Source: Nannochloropsis salina CCMP1776 (Eukaryota; Sar; Eustigmatophyceae; Eustigmatales; Monodopsidaceae). Taken from it: DNA of 38,032 nucleotides. The position numbers and the translations under genes are program-made. The stretch is taken from the NCBI GenBank assembly GCA_004565275.1, contig SDOX01000121.1, forward strand, positions 114,421 to 152,452, given 5' to 3'. Below are positions 1-9,701 of the stretch, piece after piece. Numbering within the stretch: the first letter of the stretch is position 1; every line of letters begins with the position of its first letter. A model generated the notes under the pieces. The model did not search any database, was not told where the DNA came from, and saw only the letters and a list, made by a program, of their open reading frames with translations.

Positions 1-1996
1 TACCACTACGAGCTCGTGAAGCGGTGCGTCTGTTTAATTCCGCCCGTCCTCCCTCCCTCCCTCCCTCCTTCCCTCCCTCCCCCCCTCCCTCCTCTTTCTC
101 CTTCGGCTCGCCTTGTCTCTTCTTTCGAGGCCGTGCACACGTTCTAAGCATTCTCCCCCTCCTTCATTTCTCCTTCCTCCCTCCCTCCCTCCCTCCCTCC
201 CCCCCCCTCCCTCTCCAGCGCCATCTCCATGTCCCTAGACGGGCGAGAGCGGGAACGGGAGCTGGTCTCCCGCCTGCTATCTGCCCTTTACCCTTCCCTC
301 CTTTCCACCGCCGACGTGGGCAAGGGCTTCGAACGCCTCTTTGAGGTGGTGGATGATCTGCAGGTGGACGTTCCGAGGTAAGGAGAGGAAAGGGGGGAAG
401 GGAGGTGAAGGAGGGAGGGAGGGAGGGCGCACGTGTGACGCTTGTCGTCTCTTTTGCGCATCCCTTGCTTTTTTATTATGTCGTTCTTCCCCCCTCCTTC
501 TTTCCCCTTTCATCCTTGGTCCATTCCCATCCGTCTTCTCTTTGCTCCCTCTCCTTCTCGTACCTCCCTCCTCTGCATCCACATCCGTCATCCCTGCCAA
601 CCCTTTCCCCTCCTCCCCTCGCTCCCTCCCTCCCCCTCCCCCCCGGGGCCCTGCGCGCAGTGCCGTCCGAGACATCGCTACCTTCCTTGCCCGCGCCGTC
701 GTGGACGAGCTCCTCCCTCCCTCCTTCCTCTCGGACCCCTTGGTTGTGGGGCTGGGCGGGGAGATGGTCGAGCACGCCAAGCTCCTCCTCTCCCGGGACC
801 ACATGGGCGCGCGGTGCGTGCAGGATGAGAAAAGGGAGAGTGGAAAGGGTCGAGGATGCTCGTGGGGGAGGGATGAGGGTTTGTGCGCCCAACCCTGTTG
901 GCGATGATGTGGCCCAAGGCTCGGCGGTGCCCCTCCTTCCTCTTCTGCTCCCCCTGCCTGTCCCCGCTGAGCTTCTCTTCACCTCCCTCCCTCGTTCCCT
1001 CCCTCGTTCCCTCCCTCGTTCCCTCCCTCTTTCTCCCCTTCTTTCCCCCCCTCTTTCCCTCCCTCTTTCTCCCCCTCTTTCTCCCCTTCTTTCCCTCCCT
1101 CTTTCCCTCCCTCTTTCCCCCCCCTCTTTCCCTCCCTCTTTTCTCCCCCTCTTTCCCTCCTTCAGCCTCGAGCATATTTGGGGGCCGGGCGACGGTCGCA
1201 GCGTTCCCGAGATGAAAGTGGCGATCGACCTCTTGGTCCAGGTACCTCTTCCCTCCCTCCCTTCCTCCCTCCCTCCCTTCCTCCCTCCCTCCGTCCGTCT
1301 TGGCCTCCCTCCCTCATCCTCGCAACCTCTCCTTTCGTTATTGTCCTCTGCCCGATCGTGCCGTTCCTCCTTTTTTTCCCCCTTCCCTGCCCCATAGGAA
1401 TATCTCTTCTCCAGACAAGTAGAGGAGGCCGCCCGCTGCGTCCGAGGTTTGCCTTCCCTCCCTCCCTCCCTCCCTCCCTCCCTCCCTCCCTCCCTCGCAG
1501 CCTTTCCCCCCGCCTCCCTCCCCCCGCGCAGACCCCCGCCCGCCTCTATGCCGCCATCCCACCCTCCCTTTCTCCCATTTCATCAGAGCTGGCTAGCCCA
1601 TTTTTCCACCACGAGCTCGTCAAGCGGGCCGTGGCCATCGCCCTCGACAAGAAGGAGGAGGAAGACCGGCTCGCCATCTCCTCCCTCCTTGCCTTCCTCC
1701 ATGCAGAGGAGGTGTGGAGAAGGGAGGGAGGGAGAGAGGGAGGGAGGCAGGAAGGGAGGGAAGGAGGGCAAGCCCATTGGACCATTGTGTTCATGGTAGC
1801 GGCTCTTGATTGCCCAGTTTCTCACGGCTCGTCTCTCCCTCCCTCCCTCCCTCCCTCCCTGCCTTCCCCTCCGCCCGGACAGATCATCTCGGGCCATCAG
1901 ATGCGTTGTGGCTTCACGCGGCTCTACCAACTCCTCCCCGACCTGGCTCTAGACGCGCCCAACGCCGGCGCCTACCTGGGAAGCATGGTGGCGCAG
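1..1996 (+). CDS. MA3-domain protein, PDCD4-like translation regulator (partial at both ends)
   Basis: Seven exons can be traced: 1-23, 219-377, 661-813, 1166-1241, 1398-1446, 1587-1711 and 1883-1996. All have GT-AG borders and matching phases. The joined product holds the end of one MA3 domain (YHYELVKR ... DVGKGFERLFEVVDDLQVDV), a linker with LEHIWGPGDGR, and a second MA3 domain (EYLFSRQVEEAARCVREL, SPFFHHELVKRAVAIALDK, GHQMRCGFTRLYQLLPDLAL). Tandem MA3 domains with this W-G-G linker are typical of PDCD4 and plant MRF proteins, which bind the helicase eIF4A and restrain cap-dependent translation in the cytosol. The start lies left of the window. After exon 7 (ends SMVAQ) a donor GTAGGG follows, but no convincing last exon is found before the opposite-strand acyltransferase gene. 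The final helix of MA3 is therefore missing. Reading through the donor gives only a GREGG tail and a stop at 2036. Confidence 0.85.
972..1160. repeat. Degenerate CCCT/CTTT tract in an MA3-gene intron
   Basis: About 190 bases almost without purines, built from variants of CCCTCCCTCGTT and CCCTCTTT. It fills most of intron 3 of the MA3 gene up to the acceptor TTCAG at 1165. Confidence 0.85.
1453..1496. repeat. (CCCT)n run in an MA3-gene intron
   Basis: A clean tetranucleotide run of about 44 bases close to the donor of intron 5 (1447-1586). It shows that pyrimidine runs can also stand at the donor side. Confidence 0.9.
1712..1882 (+). repeat. MA3-gene intron 6: GGGA arm at donor, CCCT arm at acceptor
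   Basis: The donor GTGTGG is followed by a GGGA-rich stretch (about 1718-1771). A (CCCT)n run at about 1835-1867 leads to the acceptor GGACAG. The arms could pair over at least 30 bases, leaving a loop of about 60. Confidence 0.85.
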
Positions 1997-2139
1997 GTAG
2001 GGAGGGAGGGAGGGAGGGAGGGAGGGAGGGAGACTTGAATCGTCGGCTTTTGGTCCAGGGTCCACGTGTTCTCCTTCTCCTCTTTCCCTCCCTCCTTCTT
2101 TCTCCCCTTCCCTCCCTCCCTCCCTCCCTCCCTCCCTAC
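1997..2139. repeat. Inverted GGGA/CCCT arms between two facing splice donors
   Basis: The segment opens with a plus-strand donor GTAGGG and a (GGGA)n run to about 2032. About 75 bases of mostly unique sequence follow, then a (CCCT)n run from about 2108. It closes with the reverse complement of another GTAGGG donor at 2139. It therefore holds the start of an MA3-gene intron from the left and the start of a BAHD-gene intron from the right, with no acceptor that works for either. Confidence 0.8.
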
Positions 2140-3073
2140 ATGCCGGAGCGGCCCCCGGTCGTTGACTGCGGCAGGGAAAGGCTTCCCCGTCGAGGAAAGG
2201 GCCCAAGCCAGAAGGAAACTCGCCACAGAGCCCCCGTCTGCAATGTCGTGCGAGATGCTGGAAGGGAAGGGAGGGAGGGAGGGAGGGAGCGAGGAAGGGA
2301 GTGAGGGTGGACGGATGCGGTGTCGAGTAGGACGTGCGTTCAAAAACCCTCCCTCCCTCCCTCCTTCCCTCCCTACCCCTCCCCTTTGCCTCCGCCTCCC
2401 CTTCGCCCTTCGTCCAAACTCACCACACCCCCACCGCATAACGGACGGGCCGCGCTGCCCCGTCCTCCCCTCCGCCCTCCCCCCCGCCCTCCCCAAAGCT
2501 GACGTCCGCCCACTCCTCGTTCGGGGCCTCCGGGTAGCAATTCGTGGCCATACAGCCCTGAAAGAGGCCGCTCAAAAAACCCCTGGACTCGCCCATCCCT
2601 GCCTCCTCCTCCTGCTCGTAGTCGACTTCGGTGAGGGTGATGATGAGGTTGCTCTCTCGGTCTTGGTTCACGGCGGCAGATTTATTTCCATGTACGAAGG
2701 AATGGATGTGAGTTTTGATGAACTCGTCGTCCAAAAGGGCACCTTTCCCCTTGTCCCCGCCTTTCACGGTAGCCAATTGTTGCCGGACCAAGACCCCTTT
2801 CCCGTTCAATTCGATGTAGTGCGTCTTCTTTCCCTCCTTTCGTTGGCGCCCCGCCAGAATGGGGTACTTGTCCAGGACTTTGGAGAGAGAAGAGCGGAGG
2901 ACGTGAGGGGAAAGGGGAGCAGGGAAGAAGTAGACCACGCGGAGATTCATGCGGTTAAAGAGAACATCGACTCCAGCAAGCTCGACGCGTGGAGGAGACG
3001 AGCCGGCGGAAGTGGCCGGGGGGGTCGTAGGGCGCACATAGCTATCCTTAATGACCTTGATATCGACCGTCAT
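2140..3073 (-). CDS. BAHD-type acyltransferase, N-terminal half (C-terminal part absent)
   Basis: Exon 1 runs 3073-2424 and exon 2 runs 2257-2140, joined in phase (TG|C). The ATG at 3073 gives MTVDIKVIKDSYVRP, the usual BAHD N-terminus; an upstream TTG frame is not needed. Family marks are VDVLFNRMNLRVVYFFP, then LRSSLSKVLDKYPILAGRQR, ELNGKGVLV, and the catalytic HxxxD as ISHDIADGGSVASFLLAWAL in exon 2. The His acts as general base in CoA-dependent O- or N-acylation; substrate cannot be told. About 256 residues are visible against roughly 430-450 for the family. The later DFGWG motif is not present. Exon 2 ends at a donor (GTAGGG on the minus strand) that opens into a GGGA run and then collides with the MA3 gene. 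The loss looks like an assembly fault rather than a natural end. Confidence 0.75.
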
Positions 3074-4237
3074 GTCGCAGCGTGAATGGCAGTGTCCTGT
3101 TTGATTGCGAAGAAGCAACAGAAAGAGACCAATTTCATAAGTTAAAGGAAGCTAGAATTTTGCGAGCGGTCACCACGGAGAAATAAAGGTCGGGAATCAC
3201 GACGCAAAGGATATGTGAACACTACGCCATCTGGCAGTAGCTCGCCATGCATGAGAAGACAGGCAAAATTTTAGCGCCGCACCCCACAGCTCGAGCAAGA
3301 TGAAATCCAAATGTCTATGACGAGAGAGTGAAAAATGCGACCCCATCTTCAAGATTTGACCCCATCTACAGGACGCCACTGGACGTAAAGTCTGCAGTCA
3401 CCGGGAAATGAGGAATAGCAGAAAGGATGATACTCATCCCGGAAGAAAAGAGCTCTTTGAAAGCCTGTGCCGTTTTCCGTATCAAGTCTCAATCCATTGA
3501 CCAAAATATAACTATCGAAGAACACTCAATCTCAATATAAACAATGTATACAAGCTATAAATATATATTTTAAATAATTTCAGCTGCCCTAAAAGGTCCC
3601 TGCTCGGGCGTGGCCGACACGGAATCCAAATTTGAAAAACCGTTACTAGGCACACTTGCTTCCTGACTCCCGGATTACGATGACCGTACTGAGGATAATC
3701 TCACAGGACAGACCTACACGACGACAAAATCTGGAACTTGAGCCATGCAACGTCATGAGGTATCAATTCAGGAGCTCTCACGTCGATGCTCAAGCGCTTT
3801 GTTGCTTAAATTTTGAACTTCTTTGCAAGGTGTGGTCGACATGAGTGCAGAACTTCTTTGCAAGGTGTGGTCGACATGAGTGCAGGGTGAACGCTTCCAT
3901 TTTGAAACAATAGCCAAAGTCCTGAGTAAAAGTGGTAGATTATAAAGTAAATTCGAGAAAAGCCGAACAAGGAAATGGGTTAAGAGTCCCTTAATGAAAA
4001 GGTAGCGATCGTATTGATAGCTGAATTGTACTCGTCAGGGTCGAGCGAACAAAACGCCATAAATCGGCATTAGAAAGCACGTCTCCTCATATAAGCCACA
4101 TCTCATGTATCCACGCACGCATTTCGAACGTTGATCTTTCAACAGGAAATGCATCTGTGCCTTCCTGCTGACTCAGGGAAATAGATTTAAGGATAGTTTT
4201 GGGCAACATCCTCGCGAGATAGCCACGCCGGGATAAT
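3074..4237. other. Divergent intergenic region with an AT-rich patch
   Basis: No gene is seen between the BAHD start and the phosphatase start. GC is clearly lower than in the genes. Bases about 3500-3590 are AT-rich with several TATA-like stretches, and could hold core promoter elements for either gene; this is only a composition argument. A tandem duplication lies at 3815-3884. Confidence 0.6.
3815..3885. repeat. Perfect 35-bp tandem duplication
   Basis: The 35-base unit starting GAACTTCTTTGCAAGG and ending GAGTGCA is present twice, at 3815-3849 and 3850-3884, without a mismatch. The first base of a third unit follows. Complete identity in non-coding DNA suggests a recent event, or an assembly stutter. 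Confidence 0.95.
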
Positions 4238-6046
4238 ATGCTGCCATTTTTCCCACCTTCACCTCCTGTGAAACGAAAGCACTTCGCCACATCCCCGCTC
4301 GTCGTTTTTTATATTATACGGCATGGTGAAAGCACCGGAAACCGGCAAGGTATCCTCCAGGGCCAACGAGATTATCCTTTGACAGATACGGGAAGGCAGC
4401 AAGCGCAGGCGACGGGCCGACGGCTTCGGCAAGATGCATCTTTACAAGACCCAGAAAAGAGGGATGTCACTTTCTTCTTCGACCGCATAATGTCCAGCGA
4501 TTTGACGAGGTAAGGCCGAGAACAGCAAAGGAAGAGTGAAAACTAGGGCTCTGTGCGGATATATGAGAGTAGATGAGAACGAAAGAGAGGAGGGAATGAT
4601 TATCGCGCTGCCATGCATTCACCGCCCAACCTCTTCTGATTCCGCTTGCGTGATACATCTTTTCCAACAGAGCGAAAAATACCGCCGAGATAATCGTCGA
4701 GGAACTGACAGGTGGAAAGCGCCAACCCAGCAAGGATCCTAGTCATCACGGGAGCAACGACACCAGCAGCAATACCTGTCATAACGACGACAATGCTAAT
4801 GATACTGGACTTGAAAGCCTGCTGACTCTTGACACCAATCTTAGGGAAATCTTAGGAGGCGCACGGGAGGGCCAGCCGCTTGGTCTTTCACTGCAGGAAG
4901 CAATGCGACGGACGGCTTTGGAGCAGGTGCCTGAGTGCAGTTTCTACTTTCCTCCCTTTCCCTTGTGTCTTTTTTTCTCTGGCCCGTACTTTCCGTTCAA
5001 TATCGATCGCTCTATGTAGATGTGCCTGTTCATTGTTGCTAGATTTTCTTTTTCTGTCGTTTGTCGATTTTCACCCTCTACCTGCCTATCCCTCCCTTCC
5101 CCCCTGCGCTTTCTCACTGCCTATTCCTATTATAAACATGCATTTTGCTACCCTTTTTACCTTTCTAGGGCATTTCCCTCGAACAGCTGCAACATATGCC
5201 ATCGGAGACCCTTCAATCGCTTCATTGCCGTGCCCGCTCCTTCGTTCGACGTGTCCTGACTGCAGCAGCAGAAATGCAAGCTACGGGCGAGAGAGAAGAT
5301 AAATGCACGGCCGATCTTGCCAAGGTAGAAAATAGAGGAAGAGAGGGGGCTCCAGAAGCGGAAAGACAAAGAGGGCCCATGCGCGTCCTCCTCGTCTCCC
5401 ACGGCGGCTTGCTCCTCCAGATGTTTCAGAAGGTAATTGACGTGCTCATCCCTATTTCATGCTCACTCTTCTACGTATTTGGCACCATTATCTTTTGTTA
5501 CTTAGAGGCATTTTTGAATATGTAGTATCCGAGGCAATTCATGAATACCATTATATTTTTTGGGGTTTACGGTGCTTGCTCCTTCGAGGAGACACCCATC
5601 CCTCTCTTTTGTATTGTTTGTCAACCCTCTGCCCTCAAAATCCTCAATTATCGGCCGCTATGCTACACGATCTTGTCACGGCCTTTCTTCGCGCCATTTG
5701 TCAGGTTTTCAAGTTTTATACCGTGCAAAAAGTCTTAAATGCCTCCATAAGTGTGGTTGAGGCCTACCCTCTTGCGGGGTCCAATAATTTGGCGAACAAC
5801 GAGAGAGAGGAAGGGAAAGGAGAAGCTAAAAGGGGGGAAGATCAAGACTCACAAGCGGACACCTGCCAATTAGCCTCTGACGCTCTCTCCTCTCTGGGTA
5901 CGGAGGATGGGAAGAAAGGGCAAGGAAATGAGGGAGGAAAGGTAGAAGGGCTGGAGGAGGAATTTATTTTCCAAGCGCGGTCCCTGAATGACGTGGCGCA
6001 TTTGCAGGCTTCTGGCTTGGTGACATCGAGGAGCACGGCTTTGTAG
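4238..6046 (+). CDS. Histidine phosphatase (phosphoglycerate mutase family, TIGAR-like)
   Basis: Four exons join in phase: 4238-4509, 4671-4926, 5169-5432 and 5705-6046, giving 377 residues with a stop at 6044. The first half has FYIIRHGESTGNRQGILQG followed by YPLTDTGRQQAQATGRRL, with the phosphate-accepting His at about residue 29. The second catalytic His is in LLVSHGGLLLQMF at about residue 254. Members of this branch remove phosphate from sugar bisphosphates such as fructose-2,6-bisphosphate; the true substrate is not shown here. The protein is about 100 residues longer than human TIGAR. It carries an Asn/Asp/Ser-rich insert in exon 2 (around residues 108-130), an Arg/Glu-rich insert before the second His, and an acidic Gly/Glu-rich stretch in the C-terminal tail. 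The ATG at 4238 is the first in frame shortly before the conserved block. Confidence 0.88.
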
Positions 6047-6903
6047 GGGCCATGGGGTTGAAAACATTTTTGGGGAGGGAAAGAAGGGCGGCTGGATTTC
6101 AAAAAGAGATCTTTTTTGGAAATATTAGTCTAGATAGCTTTAAATAGCCAGGCGTGGGCGCTTTGATAACAAGGCTGTGGTCTGGAAGTGGACCAGACTG
6201 GTGTATATGCTGCAGTGAAAAGTCGTGTCTGTGCGGGTGTGCACTGACATGCTTTGTAGAAATAACTGGGAATTTTGTAGAGTATATCGGGGAGGAGGAC
6301 CAAAAATGCGAAACAAAGAAACAGAAACGGGTCAGGCTTAGTTTTGAACATGAAAAATAGGGAGGATTGGGAGTCCAGGGGGTAAAGGGTGGGGGATGAC
6401 ATGGGTGAATGATAAATGCGGGATGGGGAACATGGGGATATTTCAAGGGAAGCGATCGACAAAGCAACAACCTGCGTGGATTGGGCAATTCTCGGCAGGA
6501 TGAAGGACGGTGGAGCATTGAATGGGTCAACGCACCGATCTCACCGTCCTCATTGCGAACGGTCAAGAGTTGTGACTGACGAATGAAAAAGGTGAAAAAC
6601 GATGATCGAATGCACTTGCTACAGGTAACAATCCCCTCAATATTCCTATCGAAAGCCAAAATTCACTCAAGGCTCAAAACAGACCCGCCCAGCCACCACT
6701 CACAGCCAGGGCCCCCTTGCAGGAGGAATCAGTACTTCTGTTATGCTTTCTAAGACCCAATTTATGTTTCAATCGAGACTTTCCTCTATCACCGCAATAC
6801 ACCACCTATGATTTTCCTCCCAAAAATCGTGAAGAGGTAGTGCCGTCCCCCGTTTGTTTTCAGCCCCCATCTTCCTCTCTCCCCTCCTCTCATTCCGTCT
6901 CCC
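6047..6903. other. Convergent intergenic region, nothing recognised
   Basis: This lies between the stops of the phosphatase (+) and the PDE12-like gene (-). A 186-codon open frame exists on the minus strand (6659-6099), but it has no conserved motif and an odd composition. I see no gene or RNA here. Confidence 0.5.
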
Positions 6904-9701
6904 TCACTCCACGCGGACATCGCAAAGGATGCTCACATGGTCCGAGGGCGTCTGCCAGGACGGTAACGCCGTGTCCTGGCCCGCCTCCTCCCTGGTCGGC
7001 ATGGCGCCTACCGACAGCACGGAGAAGCCCGCGCTCGAGGGATCCAATGGGGCCGGAACCTCCGACTCCAAGAAAATGTAATCCAAAGTCTCGACGAAGC
7101 CCTAATACGGACAAAAAGCGTGGAATAATGGCATCAATGGGCGGATGGAGACAGGAGATAAGATGATTTGAGCCCCTCTGCCCTTTCCCTCTATCCCCCC
7201 CGCCGTTCCCTTAACCCTCACCTGCACATAGTTCGTGAAGTCGGGCAAGCCACAGGCACTGAAAAAAGGTCGTGTCAAGCACAGTGTGGGGATCACGTCC
7301 CCGTCTGAGGCCATGCTCCCTTTCTTCTTAGAGTTCTTCTCCTTCTCTTTTTCTTCCCGCGCCTCCACGCGCGGTGTCGCGCGGCTGGGGAGGAGAGTCT
7401 CTCTCCCCCTACGCTCCTATGAGACAATGGAGACAGCATAAGGAAAGGTGGTATGGCGCGCACGCTTGCTTAGACACGACATTTTGTTTTGCCATAGTTG
7501 AACAGCACATGACGTTCGCAATGCCATTGCATGTAGGGTGCGTGCCCAGGAATACAGGGGGAGGAAGGGAAGGAGCAGAAAGGGAGGAGGAATAAGACCG
7601 TCATGCCTCTGGCCCCTGCGCTACCACTTACCCTGCCAACATCAACCGCTACAGCCTTCCCATCCCCTCCCTCCTCCCCACCCTTCTTTTCCTCTTCTGC
7701 TTCGACGACTGCCGCCGCCGCCGCCGCCTCCCCTTCCTCCTTTTCCTCCCCCTCGCCTTGCCGCTTGCCCCACCCGAAGACGTGGAGGTGCTCCCAGACC
7801 TCGTCCTCCCGGCCGATCGTCTCCCCGCGCAGGTAGCGGATCGTGGCGGTAGTGGGGGTGCTGGGAAAGGAGCGGCAGGGAAGAAGCAGGGGAGGGAAAG
7901 GGAAATCAAGAGAAGAGGATTAGAGGAGCGAAGAGGTACGCAGCGGATGCGCTCGCATCTGGCACCCTCCCTGGTCCCTTATAGTAAAGGAGGTGGACGA
8001 GCCAAGTACCCTCCTTCCTCCCGAGCTCCCTCCTTCTCCCCCTCTCTCCCTTTCTCACCTATTCAGGTCACCGCACAGGACCAGACGAGGTCGCACGCCG
8101 TACTTGTCCTCGATCTCGCCCCGCCGGGCAGTCATTTCTTTCACCAGGGTGGCCATCTGGACGAGGGAAGGGAGGGGGACAGGGAGGGAGCCAGGCAGAG
8201 ATAGCGAGAGGGAGACAATTGCCCAGTGTAAGTGCGTAGCTCGCATCGAGCCTTTGCCCGGAAAAATCAAGCAGAGATACCCCCCGATACCAGAACATAA
8301 AAGCAACATTTCTTTTTCCTCTTTCTCTTCTTCCCCCCCTTCCTACCTGCATGAGCCGGATGTGCTGCGCCATGGGATGGTAAAACAGGTGGGTATTCCC
8401 CACAAGCAGGAGACGTTCTTGCCCCTCTTCCTCCTCCTCCTGCCGTGCCGTGAGGACGCTCGTGAATCCATGTAACTGTTTCCGTCCCCTCTATCTCCGC
8501 CTCGTCCTGACTCTGCTTTCCTTTCCCTCACGCCCTTCCCCACACACACACCTCGAGACGCAAAAGCACGATCTGTCCGACCGTTGTCAGTTTTTCACAC
8601 AAAATGGCGCGAAGTGCAGGATAGCGGTCTTGGAGGGGCTAAGCAAGGAAGGAAGAACGAAAAGAAGAGAGGTATAGAGCGCAAGGCGCGTACATAATAC
8701 GAGTAGCGTGGGTAAAAATGGCCGCAGAGATGCTCGGCAGCTCATCCTTACACCCACACTAGACGTCACAGTCTTGTCCTCATGTCCATGCAGTCAGAAT
8801 GAGGGGAATGGGGCCACAGAGAAAAAAAAAATAAAGGAAAAAAAAAAGGCAGAAAGGGGAAGACGCAGAAATCATGCGAGGGAGAAGGGGGAAGAGAGGA
8901 AGCAGAACAGGGCAAACGAGGGGTAAAAGAATGAATACGAGGAAGAAAAACTCCCTAGAACCATGTAATATCGGTAAACGTTACCTTGAAAGGATTATCT
9001 TTCCTGTCGAAAGCTTCCCGCATCTCGAAGTCAAACGTGCCCAGACAGGCCAGGCGCTCCAGCCGGTAGAAGAGGGCGGCACCCTCCCGAGTATTGCCGC
9101 ATTTGGAGTGGTGGAGGCCTGGGCGTGGCGGAGAAAGACCAGGGCTCGTGAAAATGAGAGAGGGTCTTCCAGGAAAGTGGGAGTGTTCAGCCAAGGGGAG
9201 GACAGGTGGGACGGCATTCATTTGAAGCTTCCTGGCATGCCCTGATTGCTTTTACGACGATCGCCACACCCCATGACTCAATACCCGAGACTTGCGAGCA
9301 CGTTACAGTCATTCCTCAAAAACGGGCAGAGGCCTGGCTTGCGAACAGGAGGTGCGTGCATGCGGAGGCAGCACAGAGGTACTTTCTTCCCTCCCTCCCT
9401 CCCTCCCTCCCTCCCTCCCCCATCCCCCTCAACCTCCCCTCCTCCCGTCCCATATCACGTCGATGCGTCCGCGCCACCCCCGACGTCGCCGTCCTTCACA
9501 CGATCCAAGGGAAACCTTCCCTCCGACCTCTTCTGACCCTCCACATCCATCACCTCACCTCCCCCGCCTCTCCAAATCCCTCACCTTCCCATCCAGGTCG
9601 AAGAAACTCAGCTCTACCTCCGCCTCGCCCTCCACGACGCGGACATGCAGCTCGTCCATGTTTTGGGAATTGAACTGGCGCTCGAGTCGACCTTGATCTC
9701 C
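6904..9701 (-). CDS. PDE12-like endonuclease/exonuclease/phosphatase protein (part of domain missing)
   Basis: Seven exons join in phase to the stop: 9118-8985, 8638-8552, 8475-8347, 8156-8059, 7860-7632, 7416-7222 and 7101-6904. They encode 355 residues of the C-terminal part of the catalytic domain. Marks in order are EGAALFYRLERL, VGNTHLFYHPMAQHIRLMQ, RLVLCGDLNSTPTTATIRYL, SACGLPDFTNYVQ, ETLDYIFLE and PSDHVSILCDV. These match 2',5'-phosphodiesterase 12 and the CCR4 family, metal-dependent RNases that trim oligo(A) or 2'-5' RNA; human PDE12 acts in mitochondria. An exon at 9701-9585 (RLERQFNSQNMDEL ... ELSFFDLDGK) fits the N-terminal region, but its link is inferred. The blocks with the catalytic Asn (YNILAD) and Glu (LQEV) should lie between 9585 and 9118. 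They are not there; a GGGA run fills that intron. Exon 7860-7632 also carries a long Glu/Ala-rich insert. The 5' end of the gene is unresolved. Confidence 0.8.
9388..9420. repeat. (CCCT)n run inside the PDE12-like gene
   Basis: A clean tetranucleotide run, GGGA in the sense of the minus-strand gene. It sits in the intron where conserved catalytic exons are expected but absent. Confidence 0.9.

Noticed and set aside
405-1397. Long plus-strand frame of 330 codons rich in Ser, Leu and Pro
   Set aside because: It runs through MA3-gene introns in the wrong frame. The composition is that of CCCT repeats, which cannot produce stops.
6099-6659. Minus-strand frame of 186 codons after the phosphatase gene
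   Set aside because: Rich in Pro, Ser, Phe and His without any motif, and no splice context. Likely chance in a convergent intergenic region.
9206-9673. Plus-strand frame antisense to the PDE12-like gene
   Set aside because: Its first part looks coding-like, but it runs into SLPP repeats and has no recognisable domain or splice partner.
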